Below, piece by piece: positions 43,197 through 52,442 of a DNA stretch of 64,000 nt (position 1 is its first letter; each line of letters begins with the position of its first letter). The notes beneath the pieces were generated by a model. The model was not told the origin of the DNA. It worked only from the letters and a program-made list of their open reading frames with translations, and ran no database searches. This stretch comes from Defluviitaleaceae bacterium (GTDB lineage Bacteria > Bacillota > Clostridia > Lachnospirales > WQUN01), in the NCBI GenBank assembly GCA_009786925.1, contig WRGY01000124.1, forward strand, positions 1 through 64,000. Reading direction: 5' to 3'. A program made the position numbers and the translations under genes.

Positions 43197-45620
43197 ATGA
43201 GCAAATCTAAAAAAATAGTTGAAGTGAGCAACAATTTAGAAGAGTTGCAAAATGAAGTTCGTTTACTTAGGGCAAAATTAACTCTCGCAGAAGCCGATAC
43301 ATATGCGGCGCAGATGCAAGCGTCCGTAGGCAACAGAGATACCACAGGTCTAAGCAAAGACGATGAGTTAAAAATAAAGTATTTTGACTTTATTTTAGAA
43401 AAGACTGAGAATATTATTTTCTTCTTGGATGTTGACAAAAAGTTCACTTACGCTTCTCGTTCTTTTTTGAATAAGGTGAAAAAAGAAAATTACGATTTGA
43501 TAAATGGGAAATACTACAGAGATGTCCTAAAACCTTATATAACTAAGACAAATTTCAATAGGCTTTCAGGTGCGGTAAACAATGCAAAAACAACTAACGT
43601 AGTAATCCCTTTCGATGAGGAAACAGATGAAGAGGGCGTGAAGTCTATGTATCTCACGCATGTTTTTCCTATGATAGAAAATCTTGGTGCATTTAAAGGG
43701 ACAATGGTTTTGATTAAAGACGTAACAGCTATCAAAAATGCAAAAGAGGTCGCGGAGCAAGAGCAATTCCTGAAATCCAAATTTTTATCAAATATGAATC
43801 ATGAAATCAGGACTCCATTGAATGCAATTATCGGACTTTCTACCATAGAGTTGGATAAAAAATCTCATCGCCCGAAAACATTAGAAGCATTTGAAAAAAT
43901 CAACCTCTCTGGCAGAAATCTCATGGATGTGCTAAACGACATCATCGACCTATCTACGATGGAAGCCGGGAAACTGGAGATTAACAACAATGTGTATGAC
44001 ACAGCTGCATTGATAAATGATGTCATATGGCTTAACGTAATGCGCATAGGTGATAAACCTATTAACTTTGAAGTAAAACTTTCAGAGAAAATACCAGCAT
44101 ATCTGGTAGGTGACGAGCAACGCATAAAGCAGGCCATAAACAATCTGCTATCCAACGCAATAAAATACACAGACCATGGTAGTGTTATTTTTGAAGTAGG
44201 ATGTAAAAACACTAAGGGTGACTGTAAGCTTATTGTGACGATACGGGACACCGGACAAGGAATTTCTAAGTCTCAACTTGAACTGATTTTTGATAAAGCG
44301 TCTCTTGCCGCACATGATTTTAATCGTGAAACAGAAGGTGCGGGGTTTGGCCTGTTTATAGCAAAAAATCTTGCTACGCTTATGAAAGGTGACATCTCAG
44401 CAGAAAGTGCGCTTGGCGCAGGCTCGGCGTTTACCATGAGCTTTATACAAAAAATCAGTAAAAATACATCAAACATCGGTATAAAAACTGCCGAGCGTTT
44501 ACAAAATTTCAAGTTCTCTGGTATGCAAAAACCAAAACTCGTGCGAGATTACATGCCGTACGGTAAAATTTTAATCGTAGACGACATGAACACAAATCTA
44601 TTTGTCGCAAAAGGGCTGATGAAGCCATATGGGTTAGACATAGATACCGCATTAAGCGGCTATGAGGCATTGGAGAAAGTGAGCGAAGGAAAAGTTTACG
44701 ATATTATTTTCATGGACCACATGATGCCCGGTATGGATGGCATGGAAACCACAAAAAAAATGCGTGAGGAGGGTTATAAACACCCCATAATTGCACTCAC
44801 CGCAAACGTAACTGCCGGTGTATCCTCATTTACGGATAATGGATTTGACGACTTTATCGCAAAACCGATAGATACTATGCAACTCAATGTATGTTTAAAT
44901 GCATTCGTGCGTGACAAGCAAACAGCGGAAACTCTGGAGGCTGCAAATAAGCAAAAAGAAGCCGATGATGCCGCCGCTGAAGAAGCCGCAAAAATCCCCG
45001 TTTCACCGACGGATTTCGAAGATGCAAACGACCCGCTAACTCTTCTTAAAAAGATACAAGACCTTGATGTAGATACTGCTGTAGATGCAATGAGTGGTTT
45101 GCCCGACCTCTACATTGACACCGTAAAACTTACACTAAAGCTACTGCCTGAAAGGATAACGAAACTCGACGACTATTTGGAAAGTGACTTAAAATCCTTT
45201 ACAATTGAAGTTCATGGCTTAAAAAGTGCAATGAAAAATATAGGTGCGGCAAAACTCGGTAATAGCGCGTCACAGCTTGAGCGTGCCGGCATCGAAGAAA
45301 ACTTGCAATACTGTAAAGAGCATTATCCGCCATTCAAAGATGAGCTTCTTAGGCTAAAAGAAAAACTTGATGAGGCATTGCCATCTGATACAGAAGTAAA
45401 AGAAATTGCCAACAAATCTGACCTGCTTCCTGCTATTGCAGAAGCAAAAGCAAAGGCAGAGGATTATAACCGCGACGCGGCATTGGAAATCATCCAAGAA
45501 AAAGCCAAGTTTTCTTATGATGAAAAAACTGATGAACAATTGCAAAAGGTCATATCTGCACTGGAGGCTTTTGATTGTGAAGGTGCTAAAAATATATTAA
45601 TTGAACTGGAGGAAATATAA
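43197..45620 (+). CDS. Hybrid sensor histidine kinase with PAS, receiver and HPt domains
   Basis: 807 residues, no membrane segment, so a cytoplasmic sensor. Order: short coiled-coil (1-50), PAS (about 60-175), HisKA with phospho-accepting His in FLSNMNHEIRTPLNAIIGLS (about 200), HATPase (NNLLSNAIKYTDHGSV; DTGQGIS; GAGFGLFIAKNLA), receiver (about 455-575; KILIVDDMNTN, IIFMDHMMPGMDG with phospho-Asp, ALTAN), then HPt near 660-720 (EVHGLKSAMKNIGA with His) and an extra helical tail. It should relay phosphate His-Asp-His to a partner, most simply the response regulator encoded 1 bp downstream. Confidence 0.93.
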   Translation: MSKSKKIVEVSNNLEELQNEVRLLRAKLTLAEADTYAAQMQASVGNRDTTGLSKDDELKIKYFDFILEKTENIIFFLDVDKKFTYASRSFLNKVKKENYDLINGKYYRDVLKPYITKTNFNRLSGAVNNAKTTNVVIPFDEETDEEGVKSMYLTHVFPMIENLGAFKGTMVLIKDVTAIKNAKEVAEQEQFLKSKFLSNMNHEIRTPLNAIIGLSTIELDKKSHRPKTLEAFEKINLSGRNLMDVLNDIIDLSTMEAGKLEINNNVYDTAALINDVIWLNVMRIGDKPINFEVKLSEKIPAYLVGDEQRIKQAINNLLSNAIKYTDHGSVIFEVGCKNTKGDCKLIVTIRDTGQGISKSQLELIFDKASLAAHDFNRETEGAGFGLFIAKNLATLMKGDISAESALGAGSAFTMSFIQKISKNTSNIGIKTAERLQNFKFSGMQKPKLVRDYMPYGKILIVDDMNTNLFVAKGLMKPYGLDIDTALSGYEALEKVSEGKVYDIIFMDHMMPGMDGMETTKKMREEGYKHPIIALTANVTAGVSSFTDNGFDDFIAKPIDTMQLNVCLNAFVRDKQTAETLEAANKQKEADDAAAEEAAKIPVSPTDFEDANDPLTLLKKIQDLDVDTAVDAMSGLPDLYIDTVKLTLKLLPERITKLDDYLESDLKSFTIEVHGLKSAMKNIGAAKLGNSASQLERAGIEENLQYCKEHYPPFKDELLRLKEKLDEALPSDTEVKEIANKSDLLPAIAEAKAKAEDYNRDAALEIIQEKAKFSYDEKTDEQLQKVISALEAFDCEGAKNILIELEEI

Positions 45621-45621
45621 T

Positions 45622-46629
45622 ATGCAGGTTTATGACGGAGGACGATATTATCACAGCATACCAGGTCTGCTTGTTCCAAGGTCTGTAACAAACGACGATG
45701 TGCATTTTGCAATAAACAGCTTTATTGATACAATCCCAGGGCTTACAGAACGGCTGGAGAACACCCTGCTAAACCAAGGCGTGGGTACTCTTGAGTTTTT
45801 TTCTGAAACAATGGAAACTGTCATAAAGCTACTTAAAAGCATTTATGCTCGCGGTTTGGAGACGCAGGCCATGCGCTTGTTGCGTTGTGCAAAAGAAGAA
45901 TCAATGCTGACTACCGCAAAAAAAAATCTGAAGCCCTTTGTCACAGACGCACTTTCTCTCTCCGTAGCAATGCAAAAAGCTCAATCTCTCCGTGAAGAAA
46001 AAAAGCCGCCAAGCAAAATAGAAATCTATGCAAATATAGCAAAATCAATTTCTGCGGTTAACACTTTGCTTGAGGATGGATTTTATGAGCCTGCAAAGAT
46101 TCTTATAAAAGAGCTGTCTGACCATAACCCAGAGGCTTCTGTTTTTATAAGCCTACTAAATTTAATTAATGCCGAAAAATACGAGGATGCAAAAAACCAA
46201 ATATCCACTCTTAATGCAAAGTTTAACGAAACAATAAACAAACTCGCCGGCACAGACCTCTCCAAGAAAATTTTGGCAGTTGATGATATGCCTGAAATCC
46301 TATCATTTGTAAACAGCGCGCTGAAAAATAATTATCGAGTATTGGCCGCTCCGGGGGGTCAAGCTGCGCTTAAAATCATGGAGAGCCAAAAACCCGACCT
46401 GTTTATCCTGGACATCGATATGCCTGGTATGGACGGTTTTGAGTTGGCTGTACGTATACGGCAAATGCCCGACCACGCAGAAACGCCTATAATATTCCTC
46501 ACGGGCAACTCATCTCGTGAATATATCAATAATGCTACACAATGCGGCGGCAATGAGTTTATAGTAAAACCTGCTACACATGATTATCTGTTAACTAAGG
46601 TTGGTAATTTTTTAAGTGCTAAAGAATAA
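45622..46629 (+). CDS. Response regulator with novel N-terminal region and C-terminal receiver
   Basis: 335 residues from the ATG at 45622 (GGAGG upstream). The first 210 or so residues are helical and unrecognised, starting YDGGRYYHSIPGLLVPRSVT. The receiver is at the C-terminus: KILAVDDMPEILSFVNSALK, LFILDIDMPGMDGFELAVRI (phospho-Asp), IIFLTGNSS, and FIVKPATHDYL. No DNA-binding output is present, so the N-terminal half may be the effector or an HPt-like dock. Likely partner of the preceding hybrid kinase. Confidence 0.88.
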   Translation: MQVYDGGRYYHSIPGLLVPRSVTNDDVHFAINSFIDTIPGLTERLENTLLNQGVGTLEFFSETMETVIKLLKSIYARGLETQAMRLLRCAKEESMLTTAKKNLKPFVTDALSLSVAMQKAQSLREEKKPPSKIEIYANIAKSISAVNTLLEDGFYEPAKILIKELSDHNPEASVFISLLNLINAEKYEDAKNQISTLNAKFNETINKLAGTDLSKKILAVDDMPEILSFVNSALKNNYRVLAAPGGQAALKIMESQKPDLFILDIDMPGMDGFELAVRIRQMPDHAETPIIFLTGNSSREYINNATQCGGNEFIVKPATHDYLLTKVGNFLSAKE

Positions 46630-46643
46630 AACACTTGCATAAT

Positions 46644-46674
46644 AAAAATGCCGCGCAATTAGCGCGGCATTTTT
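46644..46674. terminator. Bidirectional rho-independent terminator
   Basis: AAAAATGCCGCGC pairs perfectly with GCGCGGCATTTTT around AATTA. It serves the response regulator on one side and DUF378 on the other. Confidence 0.9.
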
Positions 46675-46680
46675 ATTGTT

Positions 46681-46923
46681 TTAAAGTCTATCGGTTGTTG
46701 TTACGTTAACGCGGTCACGGTTGTGGACTTCCCTTCCGAAGAAACTTAGGCAGTAGAGGCCGGCGAGCGCGATTAGGGTATATATGATACGGCTCAGGAT
46801 TCCTTCCATGCCACCAAAGATGGTGGCTACGAGGTCGAAGCGAAATAAGCCGATAAGTCCCCAGTTGATGGCACCGAGTATTACCAATGATAAGCAAATG
46901 TAGTCCCATGTTCTGTTACGCAT
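46681..46923 (-). CDS. DUF378 family small membrane protein
   Basis: 80 residues. WDYICLSLVILGAINWGLIG then LFRFDLVATIFGG and IIYTLIALAGLYCLSFF form the two membrane helices and the conserved INWGL motif of DUF378 (Bacillus YuzA type). A GGAGGAG site precedes the start. Single gene ending at a terminator. Function unknown. Confidence 0.9.
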   Translation of the reverse strand: MRNRTWDYICLSLVILGAINWGLIGLFRFDLVATIFGGMEGILSRIIYTLIALAGLYCLSFFGREVHNRDRVNVTTTDRL

Positions 46924-47001
46924 ATTGATTCTCCTCCTTTCATTTTTTTTATTATTTCTAACTGTGGGAGAAAATATGCGTTTTATTTTTTAAATTTGGG
47001 A

Positions 47002-47030
47002 TTGAAATTTTAAGAGCCACGCGGTATGCT
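47002..47030 (+). promoter_or_regulatory. Promoter of the Sia-like operon
   Basis: TTGAAA (47002-47007) and TATGCT (47025-47030) with a 17-bp spacer. The -10 box covers the ATG at 47026, so that codon would be upstream of the transcript start. This argues for the GTG at 47077 as translation start. Confidence 0.6.
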
Positions 47031-47076
47031 ACACTTTAGAAAAAAATTACATATAAAAAAGTTAGGTGGGTTCATA

Positions 47077-47808
47077 GTGGAGGATATTTATGGGAACGAG
47101 CAACGCATACTCGATGAGGCACAATTGCGCATAAAGGCGGTCAAGAGTGGTGCAGAGTATGACTTTGGCGATTATATTTTTATTGTTAAGGAATACAGGA
47201 AAATCCTGAGGCATTTGCGTCGTACGACAAAAATCGCTGACAGTATTTCTAACAAACTCCATGTGGACAACCTTGAACTAAACGAAAAAGTACATCTTGA
47301 CGCTCTTACCGGAATTTATAACAGGCGATATATGGAAGAAAGCTTGAGCCGTATTAAAAAATCACTATCACGTTCCAGTGATGTATTAAGCATATTGATG
47401 TTGGATATAGATTTTTTCAAGGGCTACAATGACACCTATGGTCACGCCGCCGGGGATGTTTGTTTGAAAACAATTGCAGAAGCAATTGATAACAGTCTTT
47501 TTCGTCCTGATGATTTTGTGGCTCGATATGGCGGAGAAGAATTTATCATTGTTCTGCCAAACACATGCAAAAACGGCGCGTGTCATATGGCCAAAAAAAT
47601 TATAAAAAACATAGGACACTTGAAAATACCGCACGAAAAAAGTGAAATAGCTACTCATGTTACCGTTTCTATAGGTGCGGCTACGGGACATGTGGAACGT
47701 CATGGAAAAATTGATGAATACGTAGAATGTGCGGATACCGCACTATATACGGCAAAAAATAGTGGGCGCAACAGGTATATCCACAAAAACTTTAATGAAA
47801 GAGGTTAG
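47077..47808 (+). CDS. GGDEF diguanylate cyclase, SiaD-like
   Basis: 243 residues from a GTG at 47077 with AGGTGGG 6 bp upstream; the frame opens earlier at 47026 but that ATG lies in the promoter. The N-terminal 80 residues are helical, then the GGDEF domain: LDALTGIYNRRYMEESL, LMLDIDFFKGYNDTYGHAAG, and the active site GGEEF in VARYGGEEFIIVLP. RPDD five residues before it is an intact inhibitory I-site. It makes c-di-GMP from GTP. It is 2 bp from the SiaA-like gene. In Pseudomonas SiaD is activated by the phosphoprotein SiaC; the four-gene set here suggests the same logic. Confidence 0.9.
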   Translation: MEDIYGNEQRILDEAQLRIKAVKSGAEYDFGDYIFIVKEYRKILRHLRRTTKIADSISNKLHVDNLELNEKVHLDALTGIYNRRYMEESLSRIKKSLSRSSDVLSILMLDIDFFKGYNDTYGHAAGDVCLKTIAEAIDNSLFRPDDFVARYGGEEFIIVLPNTCKNGACHMAKKIIKNIGHLKIPHEKSEIATHVTVSIGAATGHVERHGKIDEYVECADTALYTAKNSGRNRYIHKNFNERG

Positions 47809-47810
47809 AT

Positions 47811-49802
47811 ATGAAGCTATCAACGAGATTAGTCATGAGCATCATTGCAACATCTGTTATCGGGTTGTTGGTAGCCTTTATTGTTGTTAACTCGTTTGTG
47901 CGTAATGCAGTGCTTGATAATATACTGGAATCTGTACAAAACAATATGACCGTGTATGCAAGTGAGCTTGACTCTTGGTTTGTTAATAATTTGATTGTAA
48001 CCGACACTATGGCAATTACTATGTCCGCGCTTGACCGAGAGCATGTTCACTATATCGCGCTAAATGTGTACGAACAATTTGATTTTGTTGCTATGGCCTA
48101 TGTGGGGTTTGGTGTAGACGATACGTTTGACTCTTGCTCTATCAGGTATGTCTATGATTGGGTTTTGCAAGAACGGCCTTGGTTTATACAAGGGAGAGCC
48201 GCCGGTGGAGAAACTGTTTTTACCAATGCATATGTTAACTGGCTGTACCCCTTCGATTTGGTCATTTCTGTTGTGCGGCATATGCCGGATTGGTATGATG
48301 CAGTTGTGGCTGTAGACTTTATTCTTTCTGACATCGCTGACGTTTTGGCGGATGTCGAAGTACCCGGTGATGGATATGTTTTCATTTTAGATAACCGAGG
48401 ATATATTGCAAATCACCCAAATCCCGATTTTGCACCCACTGCAACATATTTGCGCAACTTTAGAGATTTTCCTATTTACGCACCGCTTGCTCATATTATT
48501 GATACATCGTGCGGAATCACGACGTTTATTAATTACAATGGCATTTATTCGTATATGATGACATTTGCAATGAGTGCCGCCGACTGGACATTGGTTAGCA
48601 TTATGCCGACCACTGTCACATCCGAACCGGTTTTTCAAATCCTAAGTATCATCATGATAACGTTTTTTCTGATTTTATTTGTATCATTTGCATTTATATT
48701 ATTATATATCCCAAATATTATTGGAAATACCTCTGCAAGGATAAATAACCGTATCCGTGACTTTAAAGACTATACCACCGCCGTGGCAAAGGGTCTGGAA
48801 ACAGACAAAAATCTTGATATTGAAAATATTGACACCTCATTTGGTCTCGACAAAATATCTACAGCTTTTGACGAAAATATGCGCGAAATACTCGCATTGA
48901 TTAAAGATATGACACAAATGCATCGCGAGCGCAATAAAGGCAACTACACTGCATTATTGGACCCAAACAACTATGCCGGCGCATATGAAGAACTGGCTCG
49001 CAACCACAATAACATGGTGGAAGAGTTGGCAGAGAGACTCCTGATTATCAATGAAAGCATAGAATACGCAAGTGTAATCCAACAAAATCTTCTTCCCGAT
49101 GCCGACCTGTTTAAGCAAGTCTTTTCGGATTATGCAATAAAATGGGAGCCACGAGATGTGGTGGGTGGTGATATGTATTGGATTAAAACTTTTGAGGCGG
49201 GTACAGTCCTTTGTGTTGCCGACTGTACGGGGCATGGGACAGCGGGTGCGTTGCTTACTATGCTTGTGGGTTCTGCTTTTGAAGATTTAATAAATGAAGA
49301 AAACTGTAGCGACACGGCACAGTTGATTTGGAATTTGGAAAAACGACTGTTGGATATTTTTGGGACAAGGACAAATAGTTCTGACTACACAATGAAGGAC
49401 GGCTGCGATATGGTCGCACTGTTTATTGCAAAAGATAAGAGCATATCCCTGTCTGCTTGCAACACAAATTTTTTCATATGCAATGGAAAAAAAGTAGAGC
49501 GGGTAAAAGGTCAATACGCCTTTATAGGCGAAGGTAAATTGCAAAGCAAGGACGATATAAATACAATCCAAATACCGTTTGATGCAAGCAATAAATTTTA
49601 TATATCCTCGGATGGTTTATTTGAACAACCGGGGGGGGCAAAGGAACAGAAATACGGCTACAGGGAATTTGAACAAATCATACTGGAAAATCACAACGAA
49701 AGCCAGTCCGTCATCACTGACAAGGTATGGGAAGCCTTTGAAGAATACAGAGGCGAATACAGGCGAGTAGACGATTTTGAGCTGATTGCGTTCACATTAT
49801 AG
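47811..49802 (+). CDS. SiaA-like PP2C/SpoIIE phosphatase with extracellular Cache-type sensor
   Basis: 663 residues. First membrane helix at 9-30 (IATSVIGLLVAFIVV), an extracytoplasmic Cache-like domain to about 275 (RPWFIQGRAAGGETVFTNAY, VVAVDFILSDIA, GYVFILDNRGYIANHPNPDF), a second helix at about 280-305, a HAMP-like linker, and a PP2C/SpoIIE domain from about 430 (PRDVVGGDMYWIKTFEAG, CVADCTGHGTAGALLTML, DGCDMVALFI, ISSDGLFEQPGG). Metal-binding aspartates are intact. It should dephosphorylate the SiaC-like protein in response to an external ligand. Confidence 0.92.
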   Translation: MKLSTRLVMSIIATSVIGLLVAFIVVNSFVRNAVLDNILESVQNNMTVYASELDSWFVNNLIVTDTMAITMSALDREHVHYIALNVYEQFDFVAMAYVGFGVDDTFDSCSIRYVYDWVLQERPWFIQGRAAGGETVFTNAYVNWLYPFDLVISVVRHMPDWYDAVVAVDFILSDIADVLADVEVPGDGYVFILDNRGYIANHPNPDFAPTATYLRNFRDFPIYAPLAHIIDTSCGITTFINYNGIYSYMMTFAMSAADWTLVSIMPTTVTSEPVFQILSIIMITFFLILFVSFAFILLYIPNIIGNTSARINNRIRDFKDYTTAVAKGLETDKNLDIENIDTSFGLDKISTAFDENMREILALIKDMTQMHRERNKGNYTALLDPNNYAGAYEELARNHNNMVEELAERLLIINESIEYASVIQQNLLPDADLFKQVFSDYAIKWEPRDVVGGDMYWIKTFEAGTVLCVADCTGHGTAGALLTMLVGSAFEDLINEENCSDTAQLIWNLEKRLLDIFGTRTNSSDYTMKDGCDMVALFIAKDKSISLSACNTNFFICNGKKVERVKGQYAFIGEGKLQSKDDINTIQIPFDASNKFYISSDGLFEQPGGAKEQKYGYREFEQIILENHNESQSVITDKVWEAFEEYRGEYRRVDDFELIAFTL

Positions 49803-49816
49803 AGAAGGAGAGTGGC

Positions 49817-50377
49817 ATGATGGATTTTGATGTTTTAGAGTTTAGCAAAATGCTGTCAGAGAAGAAAATAACCGTGATTTACAGCGGCCCGATATGGGCA
49901 GATGGCGTGGAAGGCATGGCAGAGTTTCTACAGAGGAAGCTGGATGTTGATAATTTGTCACGCACTGTTTCCAAGTCGATTTTCTCGGTGTTTGTAGAGC
50001 AGATGCATAATATGCTTATGTATTCGGCAGAAAAGGAAATATTTACAGCTGAAGATGATGATGATGCCGTTCTCTCTAAAGGGATGTTTGTTATGGGCAA
50101 AGAGGGAGACACCTATTTTATCAAAACCGGGAATGTAGTAACCGATTACAGTGCAGGTGTTTTGAAAGAGCGTATAGACTATCTCAACACGCTGGATAAG
50201 CAGGGCCTAAGGCAGTATTTTAAAGAAAAACAGAGAAGTGATGATGACAACCCCGAGAGCAAGGGCGCGGGCATGGGGCTAATCGAAATTGCAAGGCGGT
50301 CATCATCCAAAATTAATTACAAATTTACACCGCAGGGCGAAGGCTTTAAGTACTTCTCCATGTCTGTAGAAATTTAA
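49817..50377 (+). CDS. SiaB-family protein kinase (DUF6272)
   Basis: 186 residues. KSIFSVFVEQMHNMLMYSAE looks like the N-box helix and SKGAGMGLIEIARRSSSKIN the G-box of a compact GHKL-type kinase, as in SiaB. SiaB phosphorylates SiaC. GAAGGAGAG precedes the start, 14 bp after the phosphatase gene. Confidence 0.88.
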   Translation: MMDFDVLEFSKMLSEKKITVIYSGPIWADGVEGMAEFLQRKLDVDNLSRTVSKSIFSVFVEQMHNMLMYSAEKEIFTAEDDDDAVLSKGMFVMGKEGDTYFIKTGNVVTDYSAGVLKERIDYLNTLDKQGLRQYFKEKQRSDDDNPESKGAGMGLIEIARRSSSKINYKFTPQGEGFKYFSMSVEI

Positions 50378-50392
50378 GAAGGAGGTAGCGAT

Positions 50393-50779
50393 ATGTCTTT
50401 TTATATGGAAAAACAAAAAACAGGCTCTACGCCATATATTTTGATTGATGAATCAAAGGGTTATATGAAAATGAGCGGCAAGAGTTTTCCGGAAAAAGCA
50501 CTTGATTTTTTTGGAGAAGTTATTACCTGGCTGGACGGCTACCTTGCTACAGACTTTGGTGAGTTTTTGTTTGACTTTGCAATGGAATATCATAATAGCT
50601 CTACGCTAAAGGTCATAACAAATATGCTGATGAAGATGGACGAATGCGCCGTCAGCGGCAATAAAATCACCGTAAACTGGATTGTTGCCGAGGATGACGA
50701 AATCATGATAGAAAGTGGCGAAGATATACAAGAGGATGTCCATAATCTAACGTTTAATGTGGTAGTGGTGGACGAATAA
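50393..50779 (+). CDS. SiaC-family regulatory phosphoprotein (DUF1987)
   Basis: 128 residues. ILIDESKGYMKMSGKSFPEK, FFGEVITWLDGYLAT and MEYHNSSTLKVITNMLMKMD match the SiaC/DUF1987 pattern. By alignment with Pseudomonas SiaC from memory, Thr68 there corresponds to Ser69 here (HNSST), so phosphorylation would be on serine. The unphosphorylated form is known to bind and activate the diguanylate cyclase. An AAGGAGG site lies 15 bp past siaB. Last gene of the operon. Confidence 0.88.
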   Translation: MSFYMEKQKTGSTPYILIDESKGYMKMSGKSFPEKALDFFGEVITWLDGYLATDFGEFLFDFAMEYHNSSTLKVITNMLMKMDECAVSGNKITVNWIVAEDDEIMIESGEDIQEDVHNLTFNVVVVDE

Positions 50780-50781
50780 TC

Positions 50782-51387
50782 TTATAAATTCCCATAGTAC
50801 TCCAGACCTAGCTGTGTACGGTTTTTTACATTTAATTTTTCCATGATGACTACTATGTTGTTGCGTACTGTTCCTTCGCTTAGGAATAGAGATGCGGCGA
50901 TTTCTTTGTTTGTTTGACCCCGGGTGATTAGGCGAGCTATGTCCTTTTCTCGTGGGGTCAGGGTAGCAAGGGCGGGGTTTTCTTGGGGGGAAAGATTGCG
51001 CAGGACTTCTGCATCAAGGATGCTTGTTCCGCTGACTAACAGTCGGAGCTTGTCTGCGATTTGAGCAATTTTATCTGTCTTTAAGAGATAGCCGTCCGCT
51101 CCTGCGGCAAGGGCTTGTAATATATTTTGGCGGTCGTCAAAGGTAGTCAGCATCAGGATTTTAATCTGAGGATGACGTTGTTTTATCAGTCGAGTGGCGG
51201 CTATTCCGTCTGTGACGGGCATTCTTATGTCCATTAATATAATGTCGGGTGGGTCAGCAGAGCAGATGTCTACTGCTTCTGCTCCATTGGAAGCTGTGGA
51301 TAGCACATCTATATCACTCTGCTGCTCCAGCTTTATTTTTAAGCTTTTGATAATTAATGGGTCGTCGTCTACTATCAATACACGCAT
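50782..51387 (-). CDS. NarL/LuxR-family response regulator
   Basis: 201 residues from the ATG at 51387 with AAAGGAAA upstream, 2 bp after the kinase stop. Receiver: MRVLIVDDDPLIIKSLKIKL, PDIILMDIRMPVTDGIAATR (phospho-Asp), MLTTFDD, GYLLKTD. LuxR HTH at the C-terminus: LTPREKDIARLITRGQTNKE and LFLSEGTVRNNIVVIMEKLN. It probably controls the ABC exporter genes encoded upstream in the same unit. Confidence 0.95.
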   Translation of the reverse strand: MRVLIVDDDPLIIKSLKIKLEQQSDIDVLSTASNGAEAVDICSADPPDIILMDIRMPVTDGIAATRLIKQRHPQIKILMLTTFDDRQNILQALAAGADGYLLKTDKIAQIADKLRLLVSGTSILDAEVLRNLSPQENPALATLTPREKDIARLITRGQTNKEIAASLFLSEGTVRNNIVVIMEKLNVKNRTQLGLEYYGNL

Positions 51388-51389
51388 AG

Positions 51390-52442
51390 TTATTTTCCTT
51401 TCATGGGAATTACGCACACGAGGCGGAAGATTTTGGAATGCTCGTCTGTACTTGCTGATACATTGCCACCTACTGCCGTCATGCGGCGACGTAGATTTTT
51501 TATACCATTGCCTGTTATTTTTTTTGTCTTGTGCGCTCCGTCATTTTCTACTAAAAGGCGAACAAGCTTTGGTGTAGCATCTATTGTGACTTTTATAAAT
51601 GTCGGGGAAGCGTGACGGGTAGTGTTTGTCAGAGCCTCGTTTAGACAAGCCTCCAGTACACCCCATATATGCACGGGTACATATGATGTGTCGCCATACA
51701 CATCGAAAATGGGCTGTATGCCATAAAATTTTTTGCAAATAATGTGGAGGTTTTCTATTCCCAGGGATTCTATGGTGTTTAGATTGTGTACGGCTTCGCG
51801 GATTTTTACGGCTCCTGTATCGAGGCGTTCCAGCGCGGCATCGTAAAGTGAAAGCGCGTCGGCTGTTTCTTCGTTTTCCGGCAACAAATCCCTTGCCGTT
51901 TGCAGTGATATATATGCAGCTACGATTTCATGCCCTGCGTTGTCGTGGATTTCGCGAGAAATCCTTGCTCGCTCGCTTATCACTGTCATCTGTTCGATTT
52001 TGATTGTGGCGTTCATTAGCTCACTTTGCAGTGCTTCCATTTCGTAGTAGCCGCTTTGATAGTTGTACATGTTTTCCAGATACCGGTCATGGTCTTTTTT
52101 CCAAAGCCTAAGAAAAACCCCTGCAAGTGCCGCAAGCACACATGCGGCGACCAATTGCAAATTTTCAAAAAACACGACGGCAAAAATAATTATGGGGAAA
52201 ACTCCGTAATACATACCCATAAAAATGGCAAATGGTAATACAATCGGAAGAAAAAACACACAGAGCAATCCATCTATAATGGTAGTAAGTCCCATGCGCT
52301 GGAAACGCAATCTAAATAAAATCAAACATGCAAGACTCAGCATGAGGAAAAAGCCTGCTGTCTGCCCACTGACAGTCCAGTAAACAAACAACAGGCAAAC
52401 CCCAAAAACTGTACATGCATGGAACCATTTTTTTTGACTCAA
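51390..52442 (-). CDS. NarL-type sensor histidine kinase
   Basis: 350 residues. About five hydrophobic segments in the first 115 residues with little external sequence, so an intramembrane-sensing type. HisKA_3 has SERARISREIHDNAGHEIVA (phospho-His), and the HATPase has ACLNEALTNTTRHA and GNGIKNLRRRM. Start overlaps the permease gene by 4 bp. Partner of the response regulator that follows. Confidence 0.93.
   Translation of the reverse strand: MSQKKWFHACTVFGVCLLFVYWTVSGQTAGFFLMLSLACLILFRLRFQRMGLTTIIDGLLCVFFLPIVLPFAIFMGMYYGVFPIIIFAVVFFENLQLVAACVLAALAGVFLRLWKKDHDRYLENMYNYQSGYYEMEALQSELMNATIKIEQMTVISERARISREIHDNAGHEIVAAYISLQTARDLLPENEETADALSLYDAALERLDTGAVKIREAVHNLNTIESLGIENLHIICKKFYGIQPIFDVYGDTSYVPVHIWGVLEACLNEALTNTTRHASPTFIKVTIDATPKLVRLLVENDGAHKTKKITGNGIKNLRRRMTAVGGNVSASTDEHSKIFRLVCVIPMKGK

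Noticed and set aside
47026-47076. Earlier ATG start of the diguanylate cyclase
   Set aside because: The ATG is inside the -10 box of the only visible promoter and lacks a ribosome binding site; GTG 47077 has AGGTGGG.
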